From: Capnocytophaga granulosa ATCC 51502
Lineage (GTDB): Bacteria > Bacteroidota > Bacteroidia > Flavobacteriales > Flavobacteriaceae
Direction: 5' to 3'
Assembly: GCF_000411115.1 (NCBI RefSeq)
Contig: NZ_KE150253.1
Location: forward strand, 500,153-564,152
DNA length: 64,000 bases
Part shown: piece after piece, positions 1 through 11,500 of the stretch
Layout of the letters: each line of letters begins with the position of its first letter
How positions within the stretch are numbered: position 1 is the first letter of the stretch
Position numbers and translations under genes: made by a program
The notes under the pieces: model-generated
Seen by the model: the letters and a program-made list of their open reading frames with translations, nothing else
Database searches by the model: none
Told to the model about the DNA's origin: nothing

Positions 1-3000
1 ATCCTCCTATCACCCAACCCAAGCCGTATAACTTGCTCTACCCTAATAGCTTAATTCATACCGATGGGGTATGGCGTGAGTATCGCCTTGCCCTGCCCGT
101 GGATTATAGCTACTACGCTATGAAGAAACCTTTCAATGGGGATAAGGCTAAGATAAGGGCTTTTTGGTATGCCACAGAGACTTTCCTTAACGAACTCTAT
201 GGCAATGATATAGGGGTTCATTTTAAACTAATAGACGATGACCAATTGATCTTCACTTCCCCCAAAGATGCTCTTTTCCCTAATATACAAGGGGGAAATG
301 AAGTAGTTAATAATGGTACTATTGTCTTTAACAAAAAGTACGACCCAAAGAAATACGATTTGGCAGTCATTCTAACCGATTTTAAGGAGCGTTACAATGG
401 TTTAGCCGCTGTATATGCAGCCTATCAGGAGCATCAGAAGGCTTGCGCTGCCGCTCGTCCCGTTGGCCCCTCTACCATAGCGCATGAGATAGGGCACATG
501 TTCGGTGCTGACCACACGTTCTCTAACGGAGGACAATATTCTGAAAAGACAGAAACCGATAGTGGACAGTCTATCATGAGCTATGGTCATGAGTATCCCC
601 GTGATTTCTTCTCCCTGATCAGTGTTCAGATTATTCGCGCTTTCTTAGGCAATTCCATGGCCTACTATGCCGATAGAGCCTATACTCAGGAAAGGGGAAA
701 GAGGGTAGAGGGAACAGGAAGTAATTTAGTATATGGGGTTAAGACACAGAATAGGCCTCCTTCCTTGGAGCGCGCACGCCTCAAACAGGAATATGTAATA
801 CCTCAAAATACCTATTTCCAGTTCTACCTCACAGCCACTGATCCCGAAGGGGACGCGCTTACTTATATGGCGCATCCTGCCGATAGGCGCTTCCATTCTT
901 CTAGGTCTAATGCGCAGTTCCTCACTTATAAGGGTACAGCAAGCAATCATATCCGCTTCCAAGAGGAATGGTTTGAGGTAGAACGCAATACCTTTGCAGT
1001 GGCCAAGGGTACGGTCTCCTATCACCCTGGTACTTTTACCTTTTGGTTGGGGGTAGCCGATCATAACAAGAGTGATCCTCACCATGTTCCCCAGTATGAT
1101 GTAGTGGAGACTAAAGTGAAAATCGTAAAAGGCAAACCCTTTGAGATACAGGGCTTTGACAATGGCGCCAAGTACAAGCCCAATAAGGTGTATCATGCAG
1201 GTGATCGTCTTACACTTCGCTGGCAAGTGGATACAGATATTTTCTCACCACAGAGCAAAGTGCGTATCCTCCTCTCTGATGATTCAGGTAAGACCTATAA
1301 GTATGTCCTTGTGGGGGAAGCACCCAATAATGGTACTTGTGAGATTACCCTTCCCAATGTAGCCATTGGTACCACGCATGGCTACTTTGGCAATCCCAAA
1401 GGGCAGGGAATCATCAAGGTAGAAGTGATTGACGGCTTAGCTTATGCTCTTTCTACAAAATCACCTTATAAGGACGGAGGCTTTATCCTAGAGAAAGATA
1501 ATAAAGCGTCAGCACCACTACAATTTGTTGCCGCTACCTTACCTAAGGATATTTCAGTTAGGACAGAAGCGAACGTTCCTGCCGTGCAGTTGCCTACTGC
1601 TACAGGGGGGTGTACAACACCTGTGGTAAGCTACCAAGATCACCGCAATACTACTGACTATGCACCCAATACAGCCATAGAACGTACTTTCAGGGCGGAG
1701 GATAGTTGTGGTAACTATATCACTCATACCCAACTGATACTCATAGGGGAGAACAAGATAAGTTTTCCTACCTCTAAGCCTGAAGGGGGAGAAACCCCTG
1801 CGCCCCAGCCACAACCTAAGCCTAAACCTAAACCAGCACCTTTGGCTTTTGTAAGTGGCTCTCTCCCTCCGCAACAGCTTACGGTTGCTTGCAGGGAGGC
1901 TATTGCTACCCCCGCCACTATAGCCTTACAAGGGGGGTGTGGGGTCATTACCGAAAGGGTGCAACAGCAGTCAGTCTCAACAACCGAGGCTTGTTATGCC
2001 CTTAAGCGAACCTATACCTTTACAGATGAGTGCCAAAACCAACTGACTTTTGAACAGATAATTAGGGTTAAGGACGAGCAACCTCCTGTCTTTGTGGAAT
2101 CTTTGCCTAAGGACTTAACCATAGAGGAGGGGACTCCTATACCTGCTCAGGCTACCCTTACGGCTACCGATAATTGTCAAGGGGTAAAGGTAACTACCTA
2201 TCAGCAGCAACAACTTAAGGAAGGAAAGCTTGCTAAGGTGATTTACCAATGGGTAGCTACTGACAATTGTGGGAATCGAACCACTCATATACAGGCGATT
2301 ACCATTACCCCCAGAGAACCACTTAGGTTTCTGACAACAGACTTTCCCAAGGATATAGAGCAACCCTGTGCTGTGGCACTCCCTCAGGCAGTGACACTAC
2401 AGACAAAGGGGGGATGTCCTCCTATTACGCTCACTCATGAGGATATAAAACAGCAAGGTTATTGTCCTCATTCCTATACGATTATGCGTATGTATACTGC
2501 CACAGATCGCTGTGGTGCTGCTATACACTATACCCAACTGATAAAGGTAGTGGATAATACCCCTCCTGCTTTTGTAGGTACGCTTCCACAAGATAGAAGT
2601 ATAGAGGAAGGCACCCCTCTACCAGCCCAACAAACCCTTGCCGCAACCGATGATTGTGGAGAGGTAACCATTACATTCCAAAAAACAGAAGTAAAAGGTA
2701 CTCCTGCCAAAGTATTATACCAATGGATAGCCACTGATGCCTGTGGTAACAAGGCTACCCATACCCAGACTATCACTCTGGTTCCTAAACCTAAACCAGC
2801 GCCGAAACCTGAGCCAGCACCTAAGCCTGAGCCCAAACCAACACCTAAACCTGAGTCGAAACCCGAGCCAGCGCCAGCACCGAAACCAGCGCCAGCACCA
2901 GTACCTGAACCGAAACCAGCACCAGTGCCAACACCTGAGCCAGCGCCAACACCGAAACCTGAGCCAGCGCCAGCACCTAAGCCTGAATCAAAACCAACAC

Positions 3001-3347
3001 CAACACCAACACCTGAGCCGCTACCTATTCCAGATAGAGTAGAAGAGTCTAAGCAGATACAAGTGTATAATGGTGTTTCTGCTGAAAGTGGTTCAGAAAA
3101 CTATTTTAAAGTGGAAAATACAGACCCTAATACGCCTATTGAGGTGATAATCTTCAATGAAATGGGACTTATTGTATACGAAAGTGACCATTACCAGGCT
3201 CAAGGAGACTTATTTACAGGGTATGCTAATGTAAAAGGCGTTGTCGCCAGTGGACAACGCCTCCCATCAGGTACTTATTTCTATGTACTTTCCTATACCC
3301 ATAGCGGGAAACAGGAAACAAAGAAAGGATTCCTCTATTTAAGGTAA
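1..3347 (+). CDS. Secreted metzincin-like metalloprotease with HYR-like modules and type-B T9SS sorting domain (5' partial)
   Basis: The frame is open to the left edge, so signal peptide and true start lie outside the window. Numbered from the in-frame TTG at 33, the zinc site [11 protein letters not shown] begins at residue 151 (HExxHxxGxxH), and SIMSYGH follows as a probable Met-turn, the metzincin/reprolysin-like pattern. After it come a beta-rich region and about five Cys-containing modules of the HYR-like type (recurring ATDNCG / TDECQ), then a Pro-rich linker of PKPAP/EPAP units and a C-terminal domain with [17 protein letters not shown] and [12 protein letters not shown], matching the gliding-associated type-B T9SS sorting domain. 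Expected role: exported protease anchored at or released from the cell surface; substrate unknown. It is the first of three paralogues here. Confidence 0.85.
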   Translation, partial: PPITQPKPYNLLYPNSLIHTDGVWREYRLALPVDYSYYAMKKPFNGDKAKIRAFWYATETFLNELYGNDIGVHFKLIDDDQLIFTSPKDALFPNIQGGNEVVNNGTIVFNKKYDPKKYDLAVILTDFKERYNGLAAVYAAYQEHQKACAAARPVGPSTIAHEIGHMFGADHTFSNGGQYSEKTETDSGQSIMSYGHEYPRDFFSLISVQIIRAFLGNSMAYYADRAYTQERGKRVEGTGSNLVYGVKTQNRPPSLERARLKQEYVIPQNTYFQFYLTATDPEGDALTYMAHPADRRFHSSRSNAQFLTYKGTASNHIRFQEEWFEVERNTFAVAKGTVSYHPGTFTFWLGVADHNKSDPHHVPQYDVVETKVKIVKGKPFEIQGFDNGAKYKPNKVYHAGDRLTLRWQVDTDIFSPQSKVRILLSDDSGKTYKYVLVGEAPNNGTCEITLPNVAIGTTHGYFGNPKGQGIIKVEVIDGLAYALSTKSPYKDGGFILEKDNKASAPLQFVAATLPKDISVRTEANVPAVQLPTATGGCTTPVVSYQDHRNTTDYAPNTAIERTFRAEDSCGNYITHTQLILIGENKISFPTSKPEGGETPAPQPQPKPKPKPAPLAFVSGSLPPQQLTVACREAIATPATIALQGGCGVITERVQQQSVSTTEACYALKRTYTFTDECQNQLTFEQIIRVKDEQPPVFVESLPKDLTIEEGTPIPAQATLTATDNCQGVKVTTYQQQQLKEGKLAKVIYQWVATDNCGNRTTHIQAITITPREPLRFLTTDFPKDIEQPCAVALPQAVTLQTKGGCPPITLTHEDIKQQGYCPHSYTIMRMYTATDRCGAAIHYTQLIKVVDNTPPAFVGTLPQDRSIEEGTPLPAQQTLAATDDCGEVTITFQKTEVKGTPAKVLYQWIATDACGNKATHTQTITLVPKPKPAPKPEPAPKPEPKPTPKPESKPEPAPAPKPAPAPVPEPKPAPVPTPEPAPTPKPEPAPAPKPESKPTPTPTPEPLPIPDRVEESKQIQVYNGVSAESGSENYFKVENTDPNTPIEVIIFNEMGLIVYESDHYQAQGDLFTGYANVKGVVASGQRLPSGTYFYVLSYTHSGKQETKKGFLYLR
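2785..3030 (+). repeat. Pro-rich linker repeat of protease 1
   Basis: Imperfect short repeats encode alternating PKP, PEP, PAP and PTP between the last HYR-like module and the T9SS domain. The units are less regular than in the two downstream paralogues. The long open frames on other frames here come from the repeat itself. Confidence 0.85.
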
Positions 3348-3360
3348 AGGAGAATGTTTA

Positions 3361-5250
3361 TTATTTGTCACTTGTCATTAAGTTGAAGCTACGCTTAACA
3401 AAGGCTGTCAGCGCTTCCCCCTTGAGCAGACCTTGAGATAGGCGTGCCAAGTCAAAGGACTGACTGATAAGCGCCTTACGTGCAGCCTCATCAGTAGTGG
3501 AGAGGATTTGACCAGCTAAGGCACTATTGGTATTTACTACCAAATTGTACATCTCTGGGAAGCCTCCGAAGCCCATGCCTCCGCCTACCGCTTGCATCTC
3601 TTTCATACGACGAATGAATTCGGGTTGGGTGATACGGAAAGGAGTCGCTTCGCTCTCCAAGGCTTCTGGTTGTACTGTATAGGCGGTATTCTCTATAGCA
3701 GTGGTTACAAAGTCCTTGAGCTTTTCGGTTTCCTCCTCAGAAAGTTTGGAGATCTGAGTATCTTCTTTCTTGATAAGGTTCTCTATAGAATCGGCATCTA
3801 CACGGGCAAAGGATATTTTCTCTTGGGTGCTTTCCAATTTTTGGATCAGGTGAGAGACCAGTGGGGAGTCCAAAAGGAGTACCTCATAGCCTTTGGCTTC
3901 TGCTTCAGCGATATAGCTGTGTTGGGCTTCTTTGTTTTGAGCATAAAGAATGATTGTCTGCTCGTCCTTGTTGGTTTGCAGCGGTTTAATCTTTTCTAAA
4001 AGCTCTTCAAAGGTATAGTATTTGTCATTTACGGTAGGGTATAGCGCAAATTTCTGTGCTTTCTCAAAGAATTTTTCTTCGGAGAGCATACCGTATTCTA
4101 TCACGATTTTGATATCATTCCATTTCTTTTCAAAATCCTCACGGTTTTCTTTGAAAAGAGATTGAAGTTTATCGGCTACCTTACGAGTTACGTAGCTGGA
4201 GATCTTCTTTACATTTCCATCGGCTTGGAGGTAGGAACGAGAGACATTTAGCGGAATATCGGGAGAGTCTATCACCCCACGCAAGAGGGTCAAGAACTCA
4301 GGAACAATACCTTCCACATTGTCAGTTACAAAGACCTGGTTCTGATAGAGCTGGATTCTGTCCTTTTGCAATTGCAAGTCATTGCTTAGCTTAGGGAAAT
4401 AGAGAATCCCTGTAAGATGGAAAGGATAATCCACATTCAGGTGAATGCTGAACATAGGATCCTCATATTGAGTAGGATAGAGTTCATGATAGAACGCCTT
4501 GTAATCCTCATCGGTAAGCTCTGAAGGCTGTTTAGTCCAAGCAGGGTTAGGGTTATTGATGATATTATCTACCTCCTTATACGCTGTTTTATAGTCCTCA
4601 GGGGCATTTTCAGGTCGAGGAAGGGCTTCCTTGCGCATGCCTAGCTTGATAGGGATAGGCATGAACTTGTTATATTTTACAAGAAGTTGGCGTATCTTGT
4701 TCTCTTCCAAGAACTCTGTGGAGTCTTCAGCTATATGGAGGATAATTTCGGTACCATGTCCTTCTTTCTCGATAGGTTCTATACTGTAGGCTGGAGAACC
4801 ATCACACTCCCAGCGTACGGCTTGTGCTCCTTCTTGGTAAGAACGGGTTAGGATTTCAACCTTATCGGCCACCATAAAAGCCGAATAGAAGCCCAAACCG
4901 AAATGTCCAATGATACCTGCATCTTTGGCTGAGTCCTTGTATTTGTTAAGGAACTCTTCAGCTCCAGAGAAAGCGATTTGGTTGATATATTTTTCCACCT
5001 CTTCCTCGGTCATTCCAATACCTTGGTCGGTGATATGTATTTTTTTTCCTTCTTTATCCACCTTTACCTCAATAATAGGGTTGCCATAAGGTACTTTAGC
5101 TTCGCCAATTTGGCAAAGGTGCTTGAGCTTAAGAGTAGCATCGGTAGCATTGGAGATCAGCTCACGAAGGAAAATCTCGTGGTCGCTATATAGAAATTTC
5201 TTAATAAGTGGAAAAATGTTTTCCACAGAAACATTTATTTGTCCTTTCAT
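3361..5250 (-). CDS. htpG: Molecular chaperone HtpG (bacterial Hsp90)
   Basis: ATP-dependent cytosolic chaperone of 629 residues, the usual length for the family. The GHKL ATPase signatures are visible: DQGIGMTEEE and the lid/G2 segment GHFGLGFYSAFMVADKVEI near the N terminus, followed by the Hsp90 middle domain (LNVSRSYLQAD) and an acidic C-terminal dimerisation region. I chose the ATG at 5250 (MKGQINVS), although the frame is open further upstream, because that matches the family N terminus and a TATCTTTG -7 box lies 26 nt before it. Convergent with the first protease, only 13 nt between stops. Heat induction is known for the family; no heat-shock-specific operator was recognised. Confidence 0.95.
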   Translation of the reverse strand: MKGQINVSVENIFPLIKKFLYSDHEIFLRELISNATDATLKLKHLCQIGEAKVPYGNPIIEVKVDKEGKKIHITDQGIGMTEEEVEKYINQIAFSGAEEFLNKYKDSAKDAGIIGHFGLGFYSAFMVADKVEILTRSYQEGAQAVRWECDGSPAYSIEPIEKEGHGTEIILHIAEDSTEFLEENKIRQLLVKYNKFMPIPIKLGMRKEALPRPENAPEDYKTAYKEVDNIINNPNPAWTKQPSELTDEDYKAFYHELYPTQYEDPMFSIHLNVDYPFHLTGILYFPKLSNDLQLQKDRIQLYQNQVFVTDNVEGIVPEFLTLLRGVIDSPDIPLNVSRSYLQADGNVKKISSYVTRKVADKLQSLFKENREDFEKKWNDIKIVIEYGMLSEEKFFEKAQKFALYPTVNDKYYTFEELLEKIKPLQTNKDEQTIILYAQNKEAQHSYIAEAEAKGYEVLLLDSPLVSHLIQKLESTQEKISFARVDADSIENLIKKEDTQISKLSEEETEKLKDFVTTAIENTAYTVQPEALESEATPFRITQPEFIRRMKEMQAVGGGMGFGGFPEMYNLVVNTNSALAGQILSTTDEAARKALISQSFDLARLSQGLLKGEALTAFVKRSFNLMTSDK

Positions 5251-5275
5251 ACGTGCTTTTTTTCTTTCCTTTTTA

Positions 5276-5309
5276 GCAAAGATAATGCCGCACTTACAAG
5301 ACTGACAAA
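5276..5309 (-). promoter_or_regulatory. Promoter of htpG
   Basis: On the minus strand, TTTG, 21 nt, then TATCTTTG, fitting the Bacteroidota -33/-7 consensus, 26 nt before the chosen htpG start. Confidence 0.7.
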
Positions 5310-5375
5310 ATGGCAGGAAGGTTTTGAGTTCTAAGTCTTGAGTTTTGAGTGAATGAGAAATTTTATTATTTACTA

Positions 5376-5406
5376 TTTGTTTTTTACTTAAAAAATCGTA
5401 ATTTTG
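5376..5406 (+). promoter_or_regulatory. Promoter of DUF417 gene
   Basis: TTTG, 19 nt, TAATTTTG: a full match to the Bacteroidota -33/-7 layout, 21 nt before the ATG. Divergent from the htpG promoter. Confidence 0.75.
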
Positions 5407-5427
5407 CAACTGTAATAAATTATAAAA

Positions 5428-5862
5428 ATGAAAAATAGCAGTACCGTCCTATGTTACAAAATAGGGTATTACATCAGCCTTTTTGGAGTGGCCACTATTC
5501 TACTTTGGATAGGAGCATTCAAGTTTACACACACTGAAGCAGAGGGAATTAAACCTTTGGTAGAACATAGCTTTCTGCTCTCATGGCTTTATAAAATACT
5601 GAGCTTGCAAGGAGTTTCCAACCTCATAGGTGTAATAGAGATAGCCATAGCACTGGCACTAATAGTAGGGATATTCTCACCGATAGTACGTAAATTAGCT
5701 TTTGTAGGTTGTACGATTACTTTTCTTATTACTTTGAGCTTTCTTTTTACCTCTGCTAAAACCTACTACTACATAGAAGGAGTTCCTGTTACCGATTTCT
5801 TTATCTTAAAGGACATTCCTATGTTAGGCTTTGGAATGATAAGTATGAACAAGCCTAAGTAG
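5428..5862 (+). CDS. DUF417/YkgB-like inner-membrane protein
   Basis: A 144-residue protein with four predicted membrane segments (about residues 13-30, 47-68, 70-82, 89-107). It carries family features: a first helix followed by GAFKFTHTEAEGI and PLVEHSFLLSWLY, then a loop with TDFFILKDIPMLG. This matches the DUF417 (YkgB/RclC) family; E. coli members are linked to reactive-chlorine stress, but their biochemical function is unknown. Slightly shorter than E. coli relatives. It has its own promoter and sits alone between htpG and the second protease gene; a link to either is not evident. Confidence 0.75.
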   Translation: MKNSSTVLCYKIGYYISLFGVATILLWIGAFKFTHTEAEGIKPLVEHSFLLSWLYKILSLQGVSNLIGVIEIAIALALIVGIFSPIVRKLAFVGCTITFLITLSFLFTSAKTYYYIEGVPVTDFFILKDIPMLGFGMISMNKPK

Positions 5863-5883
5863 TTAAGAACTAACGACTAAAAA

Positions 5884-8385
5884 ATGAGGTTTTTTATCTG
5901 TGTTTTATTATTAGGGATAGCCCAACTAAGTGCGCAACCCACGATTGCCAATACACCAACCCTAAGAGTCTATCGCTTGGCGATCAATATACCCTATAAT
6001 ACGTATAGCAGTTGGCTTTTTGAAAAAGATACCGATAAGGTGAAACAGTTTTGGCAAGAAACAGAACACTTTCTTAACCAAATGTATATGCGTGATATTG
6101 GAGTACGTTTTGAGCTGGTAAAGGACGAACGACTGATTATAACAGACCCTAAAAAAGAAGTCTTTAAGCGCCAGCACAATGCTAGCTATATTATAGGACT
6201 TGCTACGGAGGCAATCAATGACCTTATAGGTAGCGAGAACTATGATGTAGGTATCTGTGTAACCTATTTTACGAATAATAGGAAAAGCATGGTACTGCGA
6301 GGACTTTCCCATATTGGGGGCGTATATCACAACGAACATAAGGGAGCCGCTGTAGCAGTACCTACTAAAGAGGTGATAGCTCATGAAATAGGGCACCTAT
6401 TTGGAGCACGTCATACTTTCAGTGGTGTGAATTTTGACTATGCGAGCGAAAAAACGGAATATGATAAGGGACAATCAGTTATGAGTTCGGGTAACCCAAG
6501 GGATTTCTTTTCGCTATCCAGTATTGAGTTGATTCGAAGATACCTCAGTGAGCAGGCGGGACATCGCTCTAAAGATGTTTCCTTTGCCTCCGCTCCCCCT
6601 CGTATAGATAAGAGCCAGATAAAACCACGCTATACCCTCCCGAAGGATACCTATTTCTCTTTTGCTATACCTGCTACAGACCCAGATAGCCAGCAGCTCT
6701 ATTATATGGCAGAGCAACATGATGTACGCTTGGGCGAAGAGACTTCCGTAGCACAATATACCATTCCTCAGCCTACGACCATTCCTTTGGTAGCCTTTAA
6801 GCGACAGTACCATAAGCACACAGGTAGTGAGGTAGCCAATAGCTGGATTCGTGAGCTGCAAACGGGTACTTTTACCTTTTGGTTGGCCGTAAGTGATGCC
6901 CAGCCGCATAGTGATAAGGATTATATTACCCAATATGATTTGGCTGAAACACAAGTGGTTGTAACAGAGGGAACGCCCTTTAAAATTACGACCTCTACCG
7001 CTAATAAGACTTATAGAGGAGGGAGCAAACTGACCCTTACTTGGTCTGTGGACAAACCTATTTTTGAAGGAACTAAGGTGCGTATCTGGCTCTCAGATGA
7101 CCATGGACAGACCTATCCTTATCTTTTAGCTGATGGGGTAGAGAACACTGGCAGTTATGAAGTTACGCTACCCAATATTGCGATAAGAAAACAGCCCTAT
7201 GGCTCTTCAGGGCTTGAGGTAGGAGCAGGCGTGATTAAGATAGAGGTGATAGACCATATAGCCTTTGCCGTTAGCGATGAGAATCCTAAAGCGGGGGGCG
7301 GATTTATCCTCGAAAAAGATGACGACTTGCCACTTGCCTTTGTGCTTCCCTTACCCCAAGATAAAAACATAGAGGAGGGAGAGCCTCTTCCTGCTCAAGC
7401 TACACTTAGGGCGGTAGGCCCTTGTGATATTCCTACAGTAACCCCTTCAGTAACAGAGGAAAGGAAAGAGGGCAAACTCACAAAAATTACTTATCAATGG
7501 CTTGCTACAGACTCTTGTGGCAATCAGGTTACTCATACCCAAGTGATTACTATCAATCCTAAAAAACAAGAATCCGTACCGCCCTCTGATCCTAAGCCAG
7601 CTCCAACCCCTGAGCCAACTCCAGAGCCAACGCCCAAGCCAGCACCGACTCCAGAGCCAACGCCCAAGCCAGCACCAACTCCAGAGCCAGCACCGACTCC
7701 AGAGCCAACGCCTAAGCCGACACCAACCCCTGAGCCCGCACCAGCTCCAGAGCCAACGCCTAAGCCAACTCCAGAGCCAGCACCAACACCCAAGCCAGCA
7801 CCGACTCCAGAGCCAACGCCAACTCCAGAGCCAATGCCTAAGCCAGCGCCGACTCCAGAGCCAGCGCCGCCCAAGCCAGCACCGACTCCAGAGCCAGCAC
7901 CGACTCCAGAGCCAACGCCAACGCCCAAGCCAGCACCGACTCCAGAGCCAACGCCCAAGCCAGCACCAGCTCCAGAGCCAGCGCCCAAGCCAGCACCAAC
8001 TCCAGAGCCAGCACCGACTCCAGCGCCAATACCCAAGCCAGCACCAACTCCAGCGCCAATGCCCAAGCCAGTACCGACTCCAGAGGCGCAGGAAATTATA
8101 GTATATAATGGAGTTTTTGCAGAAAACGGAGGTGAAAATTATTTTAGAGTAGAAAATACAGATCCCAATACGCCTATAAAGGTGCTTATTTTTAACGAAA
8201 TGGGCTTGATAGTCTATGAAAATGTGCATTATCAACAAAATGGAGATGTATTCCGAGGGTATGCCAATGTAAAAGGTGTGATCACCAGCGGTCAAAGCCT
8301 CCCCTCAGGTACTTATTTCTATATACTTTCTTATACCCATAACGGAAAACAAGAAACAAAAAAGGGATACCTTTATTTAAAGTAA
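5884..8385 (+). CDS. Secreted metzincin-like metalloprotease, paralogue 2, with type-B T9SS sorting domain
   Basis: An 833-residue exported protein. It starts with a signal peptide ([18 protein letters not shown]) and goes almost directly into the catalytic domain: [11 protein letters not shown] begins at residue 167 and [12 protein letters not shown] is the probable Met-turn. A single HYR-like module follows ([16 protein letters not shown] to ATDSCGNQ), then a Pro-rich repeat linker of about 165 residues and the type-B T9SS domain ([35 protein letters not shown]). Compared with paralogue 3 it lacks the roughly 130-residue segment before the catalytic domain. Start ATG is 21 nt after the DUF417 stop. 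Expected to be secreted by T9SS; substrate unknown. Confidence 0.9.
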   Translation: MRFFICVLLLGIAQLSAQPTIANTPTLRVYRLAINIPYNTYSSWLFEKDTDKVKQFWQETEHFLNQMYMRDIGVRFELVKDERLIITDPKKEVFKRQHNASYIIGLATEAINDLIGSENYDVGICVTYFTNNRKSMVLRGLSHIGGVYHNEHKGAAVAVPTKEVIAHEIGHLFGARHTFSGVNFDYASEKTEYDKGQSVMSSGNPRDFFSLSSIELIRRYLSEQAGHRSKDVSFASAPPRIDKSQIKPRYTLPKDTYFSFAIPATDPDSQQLYYMAEQHDVRLGEETSVAQYTIPQPTTIPLVAFKRQYHKHTGSEVANSWIRELQTGTFTFWLAVSDAQPHSDKDYITQYDLAETQVVVTEGTPFKITTSTANKTYRGGSKLTLTWSVDKPIFEGTKVRIWLSDDHGQTYPYLLADGVENTGSYEVTLPNIAIRKQPYGSSGLEVGAGVIKIEVIDHIAFAVSDENPKAGGGFILEKDDDLPLAFVLPLPQDKNIEEGEPLPAQATLRAVGPCDIPTVTPSVTEERKEGKLTKITYQWLATDSCGNQVTHTQVITINPKKQESVPPSDPKPAPTPEPTPEPTPKPAPTPEPTPKPAPTPEPAPTPEPTPKPTPTPEPAPAPEPTPKPTPEPAPTPKPAPTPEPTPTPEPMPKPAPTPEPAPPKPAPTPEPAPTPEPTPTPKPAPTPEPTPKPAPAPEPAPKPAPTPEPAPTPAPIPKPAPTPAPMPKPVPTPEAQEIIVYNGVFAENGGENYFRVENTDPNTPIKVLIFNEMGLIVYENVHYQQNGDVFRGYANVKGVITSGQSLPSGTYFYILSYTHNGKQETKKGYLYLK
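7591..8089 (+). repeat. [10 protein letters not shown] minisatellite linker of protease 2
   Basis: In-frame 18-30-bp units built on PKPAPTPEP with little synonymous variation. The reverse strand stays open across the array as Gly/Val/Ala-rich frames, which are an artefact of the repeat. Confidence 0.9.
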
Positions 8386-8387
8386 AG

Positions 8388-8454
8388 CCAAGCGAATACA
8401 TGGAGCTTGGGTATGTGAGTAAAAGGTAAAAAGTAAAGCCAAGAGAATACTTGG
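8388..8454. repeat. Two near-identical hairpin units after protease 2
   Basis: The same roughly 30-nt unit (AAAGTAAAGCCAAG...TTGGAGCTTG) occurs twice. Each forms a small hairpin: CCAAGC/GCTTGG in the first and CCAAG/CTTGG in the second. It may act as a transcription terminator, though no long T run follows. Confidence 0.5.
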
Positions 8455-8532
8455 AGCTTGAGAGTGGAATTGGCGGATTTATATTTCTGAACATTCATTA
8501 TTGATAATCCATTATTAACAAAAATATTTGTT

Positions 8533-11500
8533 GTGAAAACAATTCATTATTTTATCTTTTGGTTGCTTATAGGGTGTTGTTTTTCAGCACTCTATGGCCA
8601 AGAGAAAACGAGTGCTGTAATAGCACATTTCTCCAAAGCCACTCATTTGCAGTGGGCTGTACCCACTCCTCAGGGGAGTCTTCCTCTGGAGTGGGAGGAA
8701 CGACATAATACGCTTTCCTCTGAGGGTTTTCGTAGTTTTGTAGCCTATCATCAAGGGGTGTTTTCGGGTAGTATCTCTATGAATGACACTACTTTATCGG
8801 GAGAGGTATGGCACAACGGACATACTTATTCCCTCTCAGATGACAAGGGACAGCTTAGGGTAAGCCCTCAAGAATTGCACACCTCTTGTGAGGCTTGTGC
8901 CGATGGAGCGACCCCTCAGCGGGCAATGCTGCCTACTCGTCTGGCTCCTGGTACTATCTTGGCCGAAGAATCGCTTCCTTCTGAAGACAAGCGGGTGTTG
9001 TATAATGTGCATGTACTGAGGACTTTCCGTTTGGCCATGCTGATAGATTATAGCTTTTACAAAGGGCACTGTCAGGGACGTATGGAACTGGCCAAGGCCT
9101 TTATGACGGATGTACAAACCAAGCTCAATGAGGTATGCGGACGAGAATTGGGCTATCAATTTGAATTAGTAGATGATCCACGCCTGATTCGAGTTGTAGA
9201 GAAAGAAGAAATCTATCCAGATAAGCCATTGGTACGTACCGTTGTAAATACGGCTACAGATGCGTTTAATAAACTCATAGGGGAGGAGAATTACGATGCA
9301 GGTATCGTCTTTGCTGTATATAAGGACAATCGTGGATTGGCACATCTGGGAGAGATTACAGGTAAGCTCAAGGGAGGCTGTGTGGCCAATGAGGAGTTCT
9401 ATATCATTCTGCATGAACTTGGACACCTATTGGGTTCCGCGCATACTTTTACCATAGGAGGGGCTACCGCCTCTTCCTTTACCGAACCTGATAGGGGCAA
9501 CTCTATTATGAGTTATATCAATGACCCTTATGGCACTTATTTTTCCTTGCCTTCTATCTATACCATTCATAACCGTACCAATCTGCATGATGCCTATTAT
9601 GCCGATAAGGCACGCATTCAGCTCGTGGGGCTTGCTCAGCCCAATATTCCTTATGGGGAGCCTTCCGATAACAAGGCACCGATGATTGACCGTAGCAAAC
9701 TCAAGAAAAGTTATACCTTACCCCCTAATACCTATTTCCAATTTACCATAGAAGCGAGTGATCCTGATGGAGATCCTTTGCTTTATATGGCGCATCAGGC
9801 TGATTTTAAGGTGTTTGGAAAGGCGCGTTTTCCTTCCAACCGCCCTACTACGGATAATAAAATTGCTTTCTATCGGCCATATACTGAGGATAAAAGCACA
9901 AATGAATGGAAGGAAGTTCCTTACAAATTCACAGGTGAATACGAAACAGGAGATTTTACTTTTTGGTTAGGTGTATGTGACGGCTCTGTAGGGGCTTATA
10001 AAGCAGGCAAACCCCATACCCCTCTCTATGATGTTTATCAGACCAAAGTACAAATAAAAGATGGAATGCCTTTTAGAATTACAAATATTGTAAGAAGTAG
10101 TAAGTCAGGAGCTTACAAGAGAGGAGAGGATGTTACCCTACATTGGAATGTAGATAAGAAGATATTTGCTTCCGATAGTAAGGTACGTATTCTTTTCTCG
10201 GATAACTATGGAAAGACCTATGACTATGTGTTAGCAGAAGGGATACCTAATAACGGAGAAGCAACAGTGACTTTTCCTCAAGCAAAAGGCTGGAAAGGCT
10301 ATGCTGGCTATGTGGAAGGTATCTTTAAGATAGAAGTGCTGGATCATATAGCTTATGCTGTCGATTTGGACAAACTCTATATGAAGGACATGGTAAAATC
10401 GGATATTATCTTCAATAATTTGCCCAAGCCTGTCGTTACCGTAAAAAGGACAGAAATTCCTGAAAGAGCAAACGTTACTGCTAAATCCGTTTATTGTACT
10501 GACAAAAGAGCAGAGGTTTCCTTTTCAGAGGAATCGCATGCTGACTATATACTGCGCCGTTGGGTAGCCACGGATAAATGTAAAAACAAAGCTACTTTTG
10601 TCCAATATATCTATTTTGAAAAGGAAATACCTACCAAGACCCTACATTTTGTAGGAGATCTTCCCCAAGATATACATGTACAATGCCCAGGAGAGATTCC
10701 TCCTAAAGCCACATTGCAGGCAGAAGGAAGCGATTCGGTAGAGATAGAATACGAGGAAGAAATGACCGAAGGCGATAAGAAAGCCTACAAGCTCACTCGT
10801 GTATGGACGGCCTATGCCTCTGATGCACCTGCTATCCGACATGTTCAACAAATTTTCTTAAAGGACACCCAACGACCAGAATTTTCAGCTTATCCTAAGA
10901 ACCTAACCGTGAAGGATGAGAGTGAAATACCTTTCAAACCTACCCTTACAGCTACCGACAATTGTGATTCTCAAGTAGATGTTTCCTCAAGCTCTGAACC
11001 TATCTATGACAAGCAGGGTAAAAAGATAGGAGAGCGCAATGTATGGTTTGCTGAAGATGCAGCCCATAATGAAAACCGTTACGAACAAATTATTACCATT
11101 GACCCCAAAGCGGACGAGACTCCTAAGCCAGCACCGACACCAGAGCCTACGCCCAAGCCAGCGCCGACTCCAGAGCCTACGCCTAAGCCAGCACCGACTC
11201 CCGAGCCAACGCCCAAGCCAGCACCGACTCCCGAGCCAACGCCTAAGCCAGCACCGACTCCCGAGCCAACGCCCAAGCCAGCACCGACCCCAGAGCCAAC
11301 GCCGACCCCAGTACCGACTCCCGAGCCAACGCCTAAGCCAGCGCCGACACCAGAGCCAACGCCCAAGCCAGCACCAACCCCTGAGCCAACTCCTAAGCCA
11401 ACTCCTAAGCCAGCGCCGACACCAGAGCCAACTCCTAAGCCAGCACCGACTCCAGAGCCTATGCCCAAACCAGCACCGACTCCAGAGCCAACGCCCAAGC

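Noticed and set aside
33..3347. TTG at 33 as the real start of protease 1
   Set aside because: The frame is open to the window edge and there is no signal peptide; by comparison with its paralogues the start lies upstream.
5251..5409. N-terminal extension of htpG by 53 residues
   Set aside because: The extension overlaps the promoter and does not match the HtpG N terminus; MKGQINVS is the expected beginning.
7447..8295. Long Trp/Leu/Arg-rich and Gly-rich minus-strand frames inside protease 2
   Set aside because: Same repeat artefact opposite the Pro-rich linker of a well-supported gene.
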